Origin: an uncultured Prochlorococcus sp.
Lineage (GTDB): Bacteria; Cyanobacteriota; Cyanobacteriia; PCC-6307; Cyanobiaceae
Assembly (NCBI RefSeq): GCF_902522795.1
Contig: NZ_CABYWZ010000014.1
Coordinates: 1-48,376 of the forward strand
Length of the DNA stretch: 48,376 nt
Reading direction: 5' to 3'
The notes beneath the pieces were generated by a model. It made no database searches and was not told the origin of the DNA. It worked only from the letters and a program-made list of their open reading frames with translations. Below, piece after piece: positions 36,793-47,094 of the stretch. The translations under genes and the position numbers were made by a program. How positions within the stretch are numbered: the stretch's first letter is position 1; each line of letters opens with the position of its first letter.

Positions 36793-36831
36793 ACTTTTTC
36801 ATACGTTCACTACATCATAATTTATGATGAA

Positions 36832-37566
36832 TCAATTAAATCTTTTTGCAAGAGCAATTGGATCGAACACTGTGATCTTCTTTCTTTCGATATTAAGCAG
36901 CCCTGAATCCTTTAAATCTCCCAACAATCTAGTAATAGTTACTCTTGTAGAACCAATAGCTTCAGCAATTGCCTGATGTGAAAGACGCAGGTCTATTGTA
37001 ATACCTTTTTCACCTGCAACTCCAAAGTCTCTACAAAGAACCATTAAAAAACTTACTAAACGAGATGACATATCTCTATGTGTAAGAGTTTCTATCATTG
37101 TCTCAGTTTGCAGGATCCTACTTGAAAGGCCTTGTAACAGTAATAGTCCGACTGATGCATCTTCCTCAATAGCTCTTAAAACAGAATTTGCAGGTGCTGT
37201 TATCATTTCAACTCTTGTGAATGCTATCGCATGATAAAAACGATCAGATCTATGGCCTGTTAAAAGAGATAGAACACCAAAGAGACTATTTTCTCTTAAA
37301 AGAGCAACAGTTATTTCTTCACCTGACTCATAAACTCTTGACAGTCTTACCGCTCCTCTTCTTATTAGATAGACCCTTTCAGCAGGGTCGCCAGGGAAAA
37401 ATATTGTTTTAGATCTCTCAACCATTTCTGTGCTTGCTCCATCTAGACCTTTAATAACCTCCATTAAAGTTCTATTGACTGGAAAACGTTCTCCAACGGA
37501 GTTTATTTTACTTTGTCCTGACTGTTGCGAACTAAAGCGGTTGAATCCTCTTGAAGCAGGTATCAT
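36832..37566 (-). CDS. ntcA: Global nitrogen regulator NtcA
   Basis: NtcA is the CRP-family activator of nitrogen genes in cyanobacteria, and responds to 2-oxoglutarate. The 244-residue protein has an N-terminal cyclic-nucleotide-type sensor fold ([45 protein letters not shown]). It also has a C-terminal helix-turn-helix with [24 protein letters not shown] near residues 197-220. This is close to full-length NtcA in other cyanobacteria. A near-perfect NtcA box lies upstream, consistent with autoregulation. Confidence 0.96.
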   Translation of the reverse strand: MIPASRGFNRFSSQQSGQSKINSVGERFPVNRTLMEVIKGLDGASTEMVERSKTIFFPGDPAERVYLIRRGAVRLSRVYESGEEITVALLRENSLFGVLSLLTGHRSDRFYHAIAFTRVEMITAPANSVLRAIEEDASVGLLLLQGLSSRILQTETMIETLTHRDMSSRLVSFLMVLCRDFGVAGEKGITIDLRLSHQAIAEAIGSTRVTITRLLGDLKDSGLLNIERKKITVFDPIALAKRFN

Positions 37567-37586
37567 AAATATCTTGACTATTAAAA

Positions 37587-37629
37587 AATTTAAGGAGACA
37601 CTCTAAAATATCTTGTATCAACAGTAACA
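37587..37629 (-). promoter_or_regulatory. Autoregulatory NtcA box and -10 of ntcA
   Basis: On the minus strand TGT-N10-ACA (37614-37629, core GTT-N8-TAC) is followed by 22 bases and then TAAATT (37587-37592). This is the class II NtcA promoter spacing. The transcript would start about 15-20 bases before the ATG. Confidence 0.75.
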
Positions 37630-37766
37630 ATTTTCAATTCTTATTAGAATATCTATAAGCTATTTTTCTTACAGTTTCCACTTGCTAAACCCTTTTTTAA
37701 GTAAAATTACACTATATGCAGCGTCAATAGATTCTAATTATACTGTATGTAGAAAGAATCTTAATA

Positions 37767-38348
37767 ATGGTAATTAGTACATCTCATAACTATTCCAAAA
37801 GTTATCCTAATGTTGTAAATATAAATACTGCTAACAAAATTAACTTAAAAAGAGTTACACAAAACGGACAAATTCAAATATATCAATCTTCATATCGAGG
37901 AAGCTACCCATCTATCATTAGAGACTCTCTAAGAAATGCCGCTCTTGGCAGGAAAGTTCTCTTAATACAGTTTATGAAAGGAGGGGTCAAACAAGGAGTA
38001 GATAATCCAGTAACGCTTTGTGGTAATTTAACCTGGATAAGATCATCGCATTCCTTTGATCAATATGAATCTGAATCAATTGAAGATAATAAAAATTTAA
38101 AAAAATCTATTCATGAATCTACTTTGGAATTATGGAACTTTTGTAAAAAAGAACTACAGTCCGGAGAGAATGATCAAATCATACTTGATGAAATTTTTTT
38201 AGCTATTGATATGAAAATTATTCATATAGATGATTTGATTTCAACACTTGAAAACCGATTTATATCAGGAGATGTAATCCTTACTGGTACAGATATTCCT
38301 AAAGATCTATTATTAATGGCCAACCAAATTACCGAGCTTCGCTCATAA
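37767..38348 (+). CDS. CobA/BtuR-like protein lacking a P-loop
   Basis: This 193-residue protein resembles ATP:corrinoid adenosyltransferase (CobA/BtuR). The match is best in GRKVLLIQFMKGG near residue 65, in LDEIFLAIDMKIIHIDDLISTL near 140 (the Walker-B-like part), and in GDVILTGTDIPKDLLLMANQITELR at the end. The family's glycine-rich ATP-binding loop is missing: the corresponding position reads IQIYQSSYRGSYPSII. It may not adenosylate corrinoids. It is divergent from ntcA and lies directly before dcd (four-base gap). The alternative reading is a homologue with a regulatory role. Confidence 0.75.
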   Translation: MVISTSHNYSKSYPNVVNINTANKINLKRVTQNGQIQIYQSSYRGSYPSIIRDSLRNAALGRKVLLIQFMKGGVKQGVDNPVTLCGNLTWIRSSHSFDQYESESIEDNKNLKKSIHESTLELWNFCKKELQSGENDQIILDEIFLAIDMKIIHIDDLISTLENRFISGDVILTGTDIPKDLLLMANQITELRS

Positions 38349-38352
38349 AACA

Positions 38353-38946
38353 ATGCTAAAAAATGATCTCTGGATAAATCAAAAAGCTTCGGAAGGAATG
38401 ATAAAACCCTTTCAACCAAATTTGGTGAGACATCTTGAGCCTGACAATAAACAAAAGCCAGTTTTAAGTTACGGATGTTCATCTTATGGGTATGATTTAA
38501 GACTTTCATCAAAAGAATTCCTAATCTTCAGACATATCCCTGGGACTGTGATGAACCCTAAAAAGTTTAATCCCAATAATTTAGAGAAAACTGTTCTTCA
38601 CCATGATAATGATGGAGACTTTTTTATTCTTCCTGCTCACTCCTATGGTTTAGGAGTCGCTTTAGAAAAGATGAAAGTGCCAGAAAATATAACTGTAATC
38701 TGCATAGGCAAAAGTACATACGCACGACTTGGAATAATTGTTAATACAACTCCCGCAGAGGCAGGTTGGGAAGGGCATTTAACTTTAGAGTTTAGTAATA
38801 GTTCAGGTGCAGATTGCAGAATTTATGCTGATGAGGGTATTTGCCAACTTCTCTTTTTTGAAGGCGATCCTTGCTCTACAACCTATGAAGATAGAAGAGG
38901 TAAATATCAAAACCAACCAGAAAAAGTAACTCTTGCAAAGATCTAA
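38353..38946 (+). CDS. dcd: dCTP deaminase
   Basis: Dcd converts dCTP to dUTP, the start of the dTTP route. Family signatures are LSYGCSSYGYDLRLS near residue 37, the ALEKMKVPENITVICIGKSTYARLGI core near 108-133, and the NTTPAEAGWEGHLTLEFSN active-site segment near 135-153. The length of 197 residues is normal. It lies upstream of thyX, which makes dTMP from dUMP, so the pair forms a nucleotide-supply unit. Confidence 0.96.
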   Translation: MLKNDLWINQKASEGMIKPFQPNLVRHLEPDNKQKPVLSYGCSSYGYDLRLSSKEFLIFRHIPGTVMNPKKFNPNNLEKTVLHHDNDGDFFILPAHSYGLGVALEKMKVPENITVICIGKSTYARLGIIVNTTPAEAGWEGHLTLEFSNSSGADCRIYADEGICQLLFFEGDPCSTTYEDRRGKYQNQPEKVTLAKI

Positions 38947-38947
38947 A

Positions 38948-39580
38948 ATGAGTAAAGTTGAACTAATTTCGCTAACTCCTGATGCCGAAAAAACAATGGC
39001 TTACATTGCAAGAGTTAGTAATCCAAAAAATCAGGAAAATGAAGACTATTCAAAATTATTGAGTTATTGCATTAAAAATGAACATTGGAGCGTTTTTGAA
39101 CAGTCATTTATGACCTTACAAATAGAAACTAACAGAGGAATTGCTGCTCAAATTTTAAGACATAGATCATTTACTTTCCAGGAATTTTCACAGAGATATG
39201 CAGATAGTTCCCAATTAGGTAATATTCCTTTACCAGAGTTAAGGCGTCAAGATTTTAAAAACAGGCAAAATTCAATTCCTGATCTCCCTGATGAGTTAAA
39301 AAAAAGATTCAATGAAAAAATAGGTTTGCATTTTCAGGCTGCTTCAGAATTATATGAAGATTTACTAGCTGAAGGCGTAGCCAAAGAATGTGCGAGATTT
39401 GTTTTACCATTAGCAACTCCAACAAGAATCTATATGTCTGGATCATGCAGATCGTGGATACATTACATTCATTTAAGATCAGCTCACGGCACCCAAAAAG
39501 AACACAAGTCTATAGCCCAAAATTGCAAGTCTATTTTTAAAAAAAGTTTTCCGATTGTATCAAAATCTTTAGATTGGTAA
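38948..39580 (+). CDS. thyX: Flavin-dependent thymidylate synthase
   Basis: ThyX makes dTMP from dUMP using methylene-tetrahydrofolate and FAD. The ThyX signature RHR-x3-x2-S is present in ILRHRSFTFQEFSQRYADSS (residues 69-88). The C-terminal VAKECARFVLPLATPTRIYM also fits. I chose the ATG at 38948 (MSKVELISLT), one base after the dcd stop; an upstream start inside dcd would add only five residues. The length of 210 residues is normal. Confidence 0.95.
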   Translation: MSKVELISLTPDAEKTMAYIARVSNPKNQENEDYSKLLSYCIKNEHWSVFEQSFMTLQIETNRGIAAQILRHRSFTFQEFSQRYADSSQLGNIPLPELRRQDFKNRQNSIPDLPDELKKRFNEKIGLHFQAASELYEDLLAEGVAKECARFVLPLATPTRIYMSGSCRSWIHYIHLRSAHGTQKEHKSIAQNCKSIFKKSFPIVSKSLDW

Positions 39581-39583
39581 TAA

Positions 39584-40156
39584 TTATCCATGACTGCGAG
39601 GACTAACCTCTTTATTTTTATTTGCTTGAATTGTTGAAAATTCAGAATTAATTATTTCCTCAAAATGTTTCTCTTCTTTTTTTATATTATTAATAGATTT
39701 TCTTATTTTTATTTCATCTTGTTTACCAATAAAAGTAGATATTAGATTACCCTTATTATCAAAAAGATTAATTTGAGGAATCCCGTTGACAGAAAACTGC
39801 TGGATGTAATTACTCCATTTTTGATTATCAACATTTAGAAAAACAAAATTTATATCTTTTTCGTATTCATCTTTAAAAGCAGAAACTTTTGGAGCCATTT
39901 CTTTACAAACTTCACACCACTCAGCATAAAATTCCAAAAATGTAGGTTTATTATTTGTAAAAGCTATTTCAGGGTCAACAGATAATTCTCCAAAACTCTT
40001 TAGAAGATAAGTTGATTTAAACAAGAAATTTTTAAACAAAAACAGAGAAACGATAACAATAGATATAATCAAAATAAGTATTGTTTTAAAATTTGGTTTT
40101 GAAATTTGCTCTTGACTCTCAGATTGCACTATTAAAGAATTATCTACTAAAAGCAT
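39584..40156 (-). CDS. txlA: TxlA/HCF164-like thioredoxin
   Basis: This membrane-anchored thioredoxin is related to cyanobacterial TxlA and plant HCF164, which carry reducing power for cytochrome maturation. From the ATG at 40156 the protein has a span at about residues 24-43 and a thioredoxin domain with AEWCEVCKEMAPK (C81, C84), EINFVFLNVDNQKW-type strand, and NGIPQINLF with the cis-proline. The active site WCEVC is typical of TxlA. A TTG at 40174 is an alternative start. It overlaps nothing and lies three bases from thyX, convergent. Confidence 0.85.
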   Translation of the reverse strand: MLLVDNSLIVQSESQEQISKPNFKTILILIISIVIVSLFLFKNFLFKSTYLLKSFGELSVDPEIAFTNNKPTFLEFYAEWCEVCKEMAPKVSAFKDEYEKDINFVFLNVDNQKWSNYIQQFSVNGIPQINLFDNKGNLISTFIGKQDEIKIRKSINNIKKEEKHFEEIINSEFSTIQANKNKEVSPRSHG

Positions 40157-40267
40157 TTTAAATAAGTTAAACAAATAAAGAGAATTGAAATCTATGAGCT
40201 TTTAATCAACTGATAAAATAAGAAATGAATAATTATCAAAAATTTCTTTGATTCCTGAAATCTTATT

Positions 40268-41620
40268 ATGCAATCAATCTTTGGAACTGATGGAATAAGA
40301 GGAAGATTCAATGAAGAGATAACGTATTCTTTAGCTTACAAAGTAGGATATGCACTAGGTTCGACTTTAGAAAATCAAAATCCAATATTAATTGGAAGAG
40401 ATACAAGAATTAGTGGAGATATTCTGCTTCAGGCGATAACACAAGGTATAAATGAAAGTGGCAAAAAATTTATAAATCTTGGGATCTGCCCTACTCCAGC
40501 CATACCTTTCTTAATCAAACAAGAGAACCTGAGTAGTGGGATCATGATATCTGCGAGTCATAATCCGCCAGAATATAATGGGATAAAAATTTTTGATCAT
40601 AATGGTCAAAAAATTAACAAATATTTTGAAAATAAAATTCAAAAATATATTGAAGAGTTAAATCAAAATATATCAGTTCCTAAAAAAGTGATCCCACTAA
40701 ACACAAATAAAGATCTTATTGATGTTTATATTAAAAGCCTAATCCAAACAATGGGTGGAGAAAACTTAAGCGGATTGAAAATAATATTAGACACATGCTA
40801 TGGATCAGCGACAACCTGTGCAAAACAAATTTTTCAGTCTCTTGGTGCTGATGTAAGAGTTATTAATAACTCTAAAAATGGATTGAAAATTAATATGAAT
40901 TGTGGTTCCACTAACCTGGAACCATTAAAAAAAGCATTAAGAGAGAGTCCTGCAGATATGGGATTTAGCTTCGATGGGGATGCCGATAGAGTAATTGGAA
41001 TAGATTCAAAAGGCCATGTTTTAGATGGAGATCACATTCTTTTTCTTTGGGGCAGAGAACTTATGGAACAAAAAATTCTCACTAATAATCTATTAATATC
41101 AACGCAAATGGCAAACTTAGGATTTGAAAAGGCCTGGAAGAAAATTGGAGGAATTTTATATAGAACTGATGTGGGAGATAAGTATGTCCATGACGCAATT
41201 ACGGAAAATAGAGCTGTTTTAGGCGGTGAGCAATCAGGTCATATACTTTCAAAAATCAATAACTTTTCTGGAGATGGAATATTGACAGCACTTCAAATTT
41301 CTAAATATTGCAAAAAGAAAAAAATTAATTTAAATGATTGGCTAAAAAGTAGTTTCGAACCTTATCCTCAAATACTAACCAATATCAATCTAGATTTTGA
41401 TATTAATAAATTAAATCGAGAAACCAAAATCTTAATTGATCAAACTATAGAGTTTTTTCAAAAAATTTATTCGGACAATTGTAGAGTTTATATAAGGCCT
41501 AGTGGCACAGAACCAGTTATTAGAGTTCTAGTTGAGGCCAAAAATCATAAGAAAGTTCATTCTTTATCAAGCGAAATAACAAACAAACTTTTTTTAGAAA
41601 TTGATAAAATAATAAGATAA
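40268..41620 (+). CDS. glmM: Phosphoglucosamine mutase
   Basis: GlmM converts glucosamine 6-phosphate to glucosamine 1-phosphate for UDP-GlcNAc and cell wall synthesis. The motifs are FGTDGIRG at the N-terminus, the phosphoserine loop [12 protein letters not shown] with S97, the Mg site [13 protein letters not shown] near residue 236, GGEQSGHI near 318, and [15 protein letters not shown] near 411. The GlmM-type [12 protein letters not shown] distinguishes it from the other hexomutase in this window. The length is 450 residues. Confidence 0.96.
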   Translation: MQSIFGTDGIRGRFNEEITYSLAYKVGYALGSTLENQNPILIGRDTRISGDILLQAITQGINESGKKFINLGICPTPAIPFLIKQENLSSGIMISASHNPPEYNGIKIFDHNGQKINKYFENKIQKYIEELNQNISVPKKVIPLNTNKDLIDVYIKSLIQTMGGENLSGLKIILDTCYGSATTCAKQIFQSLGADVRVINNSKNGLKINMNCGSTNLEPLKKALRESPADMGFSFDGDADRVIGIDSKGHVLDGDHILFLWGRELMEQKILTNNLLISTQMANLGFEKAWKKIGGILYRTDVGDKYVHDAITENRAVLGGEQSGHILSKINNFSGDGILTALQISKYCKKKKINLNDWLKSSFEPYPQILTNINLDFDINKLNRETKILIDQTIEFFQKIYSDNCRVYIRPSGTEPVIRVLVEAKNHKKVHSLSSEITNKLFLEIDKIIR

Positions 41621-41627
41621 CGACGGA

Positions 41628-42257
41628 TTAAATTTTTATATAAATCCTTTCAAAAATATCAAGTTTGTTAACAATCACATATTTTTCCCGATTAGTTTTA
41701 ACTTTATTTGGATTAAAACTTTCGGAATAATTAAAATCTTTTTTATCTATTGTTTTAAAATAAATATTACTTAATATGGTGTAATTCATATAATCGAATA
41801 AATCCTTTACATCCGTTTTTATAAAAATTAAGGTACCTTTTTGCAATGAATTGGAGAGAATGTTAATAAATTCTGGCTGAATTACTCGCCTTTTATAATG
41901 TCTCTTTTTAAACCATGGATCAGGAAAATTAAAAGAAAGGCTTTTAAGATTTTTGATAATAAACTTACTTTGGACATCATTCAAAATATTATTAGCATTA
42001 CCAAATAAAAAATATAGATTTTTGATTTCTCTTTCAAGCACTTTTAATTTAGCATTTTTGACTAATTTCTCACGGATTTCAATTCCTAAATAATTCCAAC
42101 TGGTGTTAACTAAAGCTAAATCAAACAGAAACTCACCAGCAGCACAACCTATATCCAAATGAAGATTCGATTTAGAATCACCAAACATTTCTTGCAAAGA
42201 AGGTATTCTTTCAATTTGATTGAAATTACTACTAAGGGGGTTAACATGCTGTCTCAT
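41628..42257 (-). CDS. trmB: tRNA (guanine-N7-)-methyltransferase
   Basis: TrmB adds N7-methyl to G46 in tRNA variable loops. The 209-residue protein has the SAM motif [17 protein letters not shown] near residue 33, [12 protein letters not shown], and the signature [22 protein letters not shown] near 109. It ends at a terminal YIKI. It is convergent with glmM and divergent from the DUF3177 gene. Confidence 0.95.
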   Translation of the reverse strand: MRQHVNPLSSNFNQIERIPSLQEMFGDSKSNLHLDIGCAAGEFLFDLALVNTSWNYLGIEIREKLVKNAKLKVLEREIKNLYFLFGNANNILNDVQSKFIIKNLKSLSFNFPDPWFKKRHYKRRVIQPEFINILSNSLQKGTLIFIKTDVKDLFDYMNYTILSNIYFKTIDKKDFNYSESFNPNKVKTNREKYVIVNKLDIFERIYIKI

Positions 42258-42379
42258 AAAATTATCAATATATTTCTAGGCAATAATATAAGGATGTCTA
42301 ATATTCATAACTATGACAATAGTAAGTTCAAAAGTAACAGTTTGATGTTTAATTATTATGTGTTTAAAAAGAACAAGTT

Positions 42380-43003
42380 TTGAACGTTTTTAATCAACTT
42401 TCTATTTGGCTATCCTTTCAACTTTCAATAATTTTCCTTATTGGTATTCCTGTTAGTTTATCCTTCTGGTCAATTAAAAAAAGAAATAAAGCAGTTATTA
42501 AACTTCTATCAATTTATTGGAAAGTATCCCTTTTATTTTTTATAAGCCTTCTACTTTTAATAGGAAAGTATAATTATGCTCTTGTGATAACAAATATTTC
42601 AACATTATTAATGACAATTTCAGTTTGGTTTTGGAACGATATTAATGATGAATTAAGAGAATATGATTTTTCTTACTCCCTTACCACAACTACAAAAATA
42701 TGGAGATGGACGATAACTTTTATATCTCTCAATGTCTTTATTCAGAGTTTAAAAAACTTCAACTGCTTTTCTTCTATAAATTCGGATGCTTGTGCAATAT
42801 GGCTTCAACCTTCTTCAGATTTATATATTACTATAAAAAATTTATTTAATTTTTTCTTTGGAGCTAACTTTACCCAGCCGATATCAAAATTCTTAGGTTT
42901 ATTTTCATTATTAATCTATATTTTAGGCCTTATTCAATGGTCAATAATCAAATTACCTAAAAATGGAAGAAACTCCTGCTTCTCGGAAAATGGCAAAAAT
43001 TGA
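42380..43003 (+). CDS. DUF3177 family membrane protein
   Basis: This 207-residue membrane protein has about five hydrophobic spans (roughly residues 9-28, 44-62, 66-82, 110-127, 168-187). It contains WFWNDINDELREYDFSYSL between spans, a recurrent feature of the cyanobacterial DUF3177 family as I recall it. Function is unknown. The start is a TTG at 42380. Its 3' end overlaps the next gene by 41 bases in a different frame. Confidence 0.7.
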   Translation: MNVFNQLSIWLSFQLSIIFLIGIPVSLSFWSIKKRNKAVIKLLSIYWKVSLLFFISLLLLIGKYNYALVITNISTLLMTISVWFWNDINDELREYDFSYSLTTTTKIWRWTITFISLNVFIQSLKNFNCFSSINSDACAIWLQPSSDLYITIKNLFNFFFGANFTQPISKFLGLFSLLIYILGLIQWSIIKLPKNGRNSCFSENGKN

Positions 43004-43298
43004 TTTAATAAATAGTCTTGAAAAAATAAGTTCCGAGATGCCTGATAGGATACTTAAACTAGAGGGATTCATTTTAAAAGAAAATCAAAAAGAACAATTA
43101 GAAATACTTATTTTTAGAGGTTACAGTAGCTCAACAACACATCCAATTGAAATAGATTCAGAAAAAAAAGTAATATCACTTTCTTATACGATTACAAACT
43201 TTAAACTTTATAAAGCACCGTTAACAGAAACCGAAGAAAATTTTATAAGAGAAAATCAAACCCCAGTTTTCTTTTTGAATCAAAAAAACTGGATTTAA
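42963..43298 (+). CDS. Small conserved hypothetical protein
   Basis: The 111-residue product is soluble with an alternating strand pattern: [37 protein letters not shown], then [26 protein letters not shown] and a short end. It looks like a small beta domain of the kind kept in cyanobacteria and plastids. I do not assign a function. ATG 42963 lies inside the DUF3177 gene; ATG 42990 (MAKIDLIN) would shorten the overlap to 14 bases and is equally likely. Confidence 0.65.
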   Translation: MEETPASRKMAKIDLINSLEKISSEMPDRILKLEGFILKENQKEQLEILIFRGYSSSTTHPIEIDSEKKVISLSYTITNFKLYKAPLTETEENFIRENQTPVFFLNQKNWI

Positions 43299-46201
43299 AT
43301 AAATTCAAAATTAATAATATTTGAACATCTTTTGCATAATTTTGTATTTTGTATTCCATTAAAAGTTTCTTTTTGATAATGCCAACATCTATCACATTTT
43401 TGACCTTGAGCTTTATTTATTTGAATTTTACCAAGTGTATTGTTATCAATAATCAGAGAATTCTCCACCAAATCGGATACCACTTGGAAGTTTGATACTA
43501 TAAGCCAATCTCTAAATAAATCTACATCTTGATTACCAAATTCTTTTAGCCAAGAAAGTGAATCTTTTAAAGATTTATCTTCAGGTAAATAATTAACTTC
43601 AGTTTCCAAAGCGGCTCCAATTATTTGTTTGTTCCTACACCCTTCTATAGCCTTGTTGATTTCAACTCTCAAATTTCTTAAATTTGCAATGTGCTCATTA
43701 AGTATTTGATTTTTCCATGACAGCGAAAATATTGGCCATCCTCTTTGAAAGACTGATTTTTCTTCAGTTGAATATGGAATATTTTGCCAGATATCTTCAG
43801 CCATATGACAAAGCACTGGAGAAATAAGTACGGCTAAATTTTCAACAACTTTTGACATGACAAATTGACAAGATCTTCTCCTAAATTGTGATTTAGAACT
43901 TACATATAACCTATCCTTCGCAATATCCAAATAAAAATTTGATAGATCTACAACGCAAAAACTTTGCAAAATTTGGAAAAATTTTGAAAATTCATAATTT
44001 TCATAAGCATTTGATATTTGATCTGTAACCTCAACTAATCTGCCTAACATCCATTGATCTAAGAGAGGCAATTGATCAATTTCAAAACTATCAATTTTAG
44101 GATCATAATCATGAATATTACCTAGAAGATATCTTGCAGTATTCCGAACTTTTCTATAAACGTCTGAAAGTTGCTTGAGTATATTTGAACCAATTGGAAC
44201 ATCTACTGAATAATCTACAGAGCTTACCCATAGCCTTAAAACATCAGCACCATAAGCAGGATCAGTTTTTTTATTATTACCTCCATTAATAATTATATTT
44301 GGATCAACAACATTTCCTAAAGATTTGCTCATTTTTCTTCCGTTTTCATCAAGTGCAAAACCATGAGTTAAAACTTTCTTATATGGAGGTTTATTATTGA
44401 CTGCAACAGATGTTAACAAAGAAGACTGAAACCATCCTCGATGTTGATCTGAGCCCTCTAAATAAAGATCTGCTGGATACTTTAATTCACTTCTTAGTTC
44501 ACATACTGCGGCCCAGCTAGATCCTGAATCGAACCAAACATCCATTGTATCTGTTCCTTTTTTCCAAAGATCAGATTCTTTTGCATAACTTTCTGGCAAA
44601 AGATTCTTTACATCCCAATCCCACCAAATATCTGCTCCATGTTCACTAAAAAGTTCTTGAATATGATTAATTATCTCTTTGTTAAGGAGAATGTCATTAC
44701 CATTTTTTTTATAAAAAACTGGAATAGGGACTCCCCATGACCTTTGTCTAGAAATACACCAATCTCCTCTTCCAACAACCATAGAATAAATTCTTTTCTT
44801 TCCAGTCTCTGGCATCCATTCAACATCTTCGATTGCCTTTAATGCGGTTGATCTAAAGCCATTTACAGATGCAAACCATTGTTCTGTTGCCCTAAAAATA
44901 GTTGGTTTTTTAGTTCTCCAATCATACGGATATCTATGCTTATAATTTTCTTGTAGTAAAAGCAAATTATTTCCTTTTAAATGCTCAATAATTAAATCAT
45001 TTGCATCTTTCAGGACATTTGATCCTTTGAATTGAGCAGAATATTCATTTAAGTTACCTTTTTCATCAACGACACATGTTATTGGTAAACCATATTTTTG
45101 ACCCACATTAAAATCATCTATCCCATGACCAGGAGCAGTATGAACAATTCCAGTCCCTGATTCAGTAGTAATATAATCTCCTCCAATTACAATTCTGCAA
45201 TTTTTAGTCTTAGAGGGATGTTGATATTCAATATTTTCCAATTTGGAACCTTTAACTTCTAAAAGCACCTTGAAATCTTTATTAAATTTCTTACTTATTT
45301 CAGAAGATAAATCCTCAGCAAAAAGATAAATTTTCTTCTCTTCATCGATAGCAAAAACATAATTAATTTTTGGATTTACTGCAACTGCTTCATTTGCTGG
45401 TATGGTCCAAGGAGTAGTAGTCCAAATAGTAATGAAAGAATTATTTTGAAAAAAATCTTTTTTGATATTAGGGTTTTCTTGGATGAAATTTAATAGAATT
45501 TCCTCAGGTATTTTAGTGATTTTTAATGAAACATAAATACTTTTTGAATAATGTTCATCAGGGTATTCTAATTCTGCTTCTGCAAGTGCAGTCCTTGAAC
45601 TTGGACTCCAATGCACAGGTTTAAGACCTCGATATATATAGCCATTTAAAAACATTTTCCCAAATACTCCAATCTGAGTTGATTCATAACTTTTTTTGAG
45701 AGTTAAGTAAGGGTTATTCCAATCTCCCCATATGCCCCACCTTTTGAAACCCTCCTTCTGATTATTAATTTGGATATGGGCATAATCTGTAGCTTTTTTT
45801 CTTAAATTTAGGGTGTCAAGATTCTTTCTTTCATCAGATTTCAAATTCTGAAGAACTTTTAATTCAATAGGTAATCCATGACAGTCCCAACCAGGTACGA
45901 AATGAACCCTAAATCCTCTTAAGGTTTTGTACTTATTTATTATGTCTTTTAAAACTTTATTAAGAGCATGACCCATATGAAGAGCTCCATTTGCATAAGG
46001 AGGACCATCATGTAATGTAAATATTTCGCCTGAATTGTTTGAACCTAATTGGAAATCAATATCATTGTTAGCCCAAAAATTCTGTATCTCAGGTTCTCTT
46101 ACAACTGAGTTAGCCCGCATTGAGAAGTCAGTTTTTAATAAATTTAAAGTTTCTTTATAAGAAAAGTCTGATTTTTGTTCTTTGCTATTTTGAGATTTCA
46201 T
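43295..46201 (-). CDS. ileS: Isoleucyl-tRNA synthetase
   Basis: IleRS charges tRNA-Ile, with an editing domain that clears valine. The 968-residue enzyme has the HIGH-type motif HMGH at residues 75-78, the class Ia Rossmann core, a CP1 editing region ([19 protein letters not shown] near 258), and KMSKS in [15 protein letters not shown] near residue 623. It ends with a C-terminal zinc-finger [13 protein letters not shown] near 947-961. This C-terminal finger marks the bacterial type 1 enzyme. Start at ATG 46201. Confidence 0.97.
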   Translation of the reverse strand: MKSQNSKEQKSDFSYKETLNLLKTDFSMRANSVVREPEIQNFWANNDIDFQLGSNNSGEIFTLHDGPPYANGALHMGHALNKVLKDIINKYKTLRGFRVHFVPGWDCHGLPIELKVLQNLKSDERKNLDTLNLRKKATDYAHIQINNQKEGFKRWGIWGDWNNPYLTLKKSYESTQIGVFGKMFLNGYIYRGLKPVHWSPSSRTALAEAELEYPDEHYSKSIYVSLKITKIPEEILLNFIQENPNIKKDFFQNNSFITIWTTTPWTIPANEAVAVNPKINYVFAIDEEKKIYLFAEDLSSEISKKFNKDFKVLLEVKGSKLENIEYQHPSKTKNCRIVIGGDYITTESGTGIVHTAPGHGIDDFNVGQKYGLPITCVVDEKGNLNEYSAQFKGSNVLKDANDLIIEHLKGNNLLLLQENYKHRYPYDWRTKKPTIFRATEQWFASVNGFRSTALKAIEDVEWMPETGKKRIYSMVVGRGDWCISRQRSWGVPIPVFYKKNGNDILLNKEIINHIQELFSEHGADIWWDWDVKNLLPESYAKESDLWKKGTDTMDVWFDSGSSWAAVCELRSELKYPADLYLEGSDQHRGWFQSSLLTSVAVNNKPPYKKVLTHGFALDENGRKMSKSLGNVVDPNIIINGGNNKKTDPAYGADVLRLWVSSVDYSVDVPIGSNILKQLSDVYRKVRNTARYLLGNIHDYDPKIDSFEIDQLPLLDQWMLGRLVEVTDQISNAYENYEFSKFFQILQSFCVVDLSNFYLDIAKDRLYVSSKSQFRRRSCQFVMSKVVENLAVLISPVLCHMAEDIWQNIPYSTEEKSVFQRGWPIFSLSWKNQILNEHIANLRNLRVEINKAIEGCRNKQIIGAALETEVNYLPEDKSLKDSLSWLKEFGNQDVDLFRDWLIVSNFQVVSDLVENSLIIDNNTLGKIQINKAQGQKCDRCWHYQKETFNGIQNTKLCKRCSNIINFEFI

Positions 46202-46322
46202 ATGACGATATAAAAAATATTGGTGATCAAAAGAATTATTTAAATAAATTTAATTCATTATATTCTTTCTTAATTGACTTGTAGTTTTGGGGGGAAGTTT
46301 CAAATAACCAATATATTTGATT

Positions 46323-46772
46323 TCAGACTTTTATATTATCATTTTTATCATTTCTTACCCACTTTTTTTGGGTTGTATTTTTATTATTAGTACCAAAATT
46401 AAAAAAATTTGAAGGTTTCGTGAAATCACCAAATACCAGATTTATAGATTCTAATATTTTCAAAAAGTTATTCTTAAACTCCAAAAAGGTAATTAATTTT
46501 TTCTTTTCTTTGTCTGTCAATTGGTACCATCTAGATAAAAAAAGTTCTACTAGATAAAAAATAACTAGTACTGTTAAAAAAAGGAAAATTACAAAAAATG
46601 ATTCATCTAATGTTTTATTTTTAATTATTAAAATCAAACCTATTAATAAATTTAAAAAAGCTTTTATTAAGTCTTTTGGTTTCCCGAGCTCAAGATAAAT
46701 TATCGGTACAGTTAGAAAAATGGTCCCAACCAAAATATAAAAAGTTCCCAGATAAATTATCAAACTATTCAT
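46323..46772 (-). CDS. Small membrane protein of unknown function
   Basis: This 149-residue protein is not recognised with confidence. It has about three hydrophobic spans (roughly residues 1-27, 36-49, 57-77) and a conserved-looking loop VPIIYLELGKPKDLIKAFLN. A DKEKKKLITFLEFKNNFLKIL stretch near 92 precedes a basic, asparagine-rich tail. The layout, an N-terminal membrane part and polar tail, could fit Ycf66-type proteins, but this is a guess. It is upstream of ileS on the same strand, about 120 bases away. Confidence 0.55.
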   Translation of the reverse strand: MNSLIIYLGTFYILVGTIFLTVPIIYLELGKPKDLIKAFLNLLIGLILIIKNKTLDESFFVIFLFLTVLVIFYLVELFLSRWYQLTDKEKKKLITFLEFKNNFLKILESINLVFGDFTKPSNFFNFGTNNKNTTQKKWVRNDKNDNIKV

Positions 46773-46843
46773 GAAATTAACTTCTTGATTAAAGTATAAG
46801 AGTTGATATCAATAAACAAACTATCTATCAGAATTTCCTTAAG

Positions 46844-46925
46844 TGCGGTCGGGGAGACTTGAACTCCCACACCCTAAGATACGAGTACCTAAAACTCGCG
46901 CGTCTACCAATTCCGCCACGACCGC
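46844..46925 (-). tRNA. tRNA-Leu (TAG)
   Basis: Read on the minus strand, the acceptor is GCGGTCG with CGACCGC and discriminator A. The anticodon arm is CGAGT-TTTAGGT-ACTCG with anticodon TAG. A class II long variable arm follows (CTTAGGGTG region) before the T arm GGGAG-TTCAAGT-CTCCC. CCA is not encoded. Confidence 0.93.
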
Positions 46926-46973
46926 TCAAGTAAAATAATAATTGAAAGAGGTTTATTTTAAAAATTTTTTTTC

Positions 46974-47058
46974 TTAAGATGATTAATTTGACACATTAAA
47001 ATTAAATAAAAAATCTCCTAAAGGAAATTCTTTATGTTTGAACATGCAAACATCTTAA
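46974..47058. repeat. Inverted repeat between tRNA-Leu and crtR
   Basis: TTAAGATG (46974-46981) and CATCTTAA (47051-47058) are perfect complements and bracket about 70 bases. Inside are a small TCCT/AGGA hairpin and an ATGTT/AACAT hairpin. It could be a structured leader or chance in AT-rich DNA. Confidence 0.3.
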
Positions 47059-47094
47059 AATATTAGTTATATTATTTAGAGAATAAAAGAAACG

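Noticed and set aside
42159..42383. Plus-strand ORF antisense to the trmB start
   Set aside because: It lies across the trmB 5' end and the short spacer, with low-complexity sequence and no recognisable domain.
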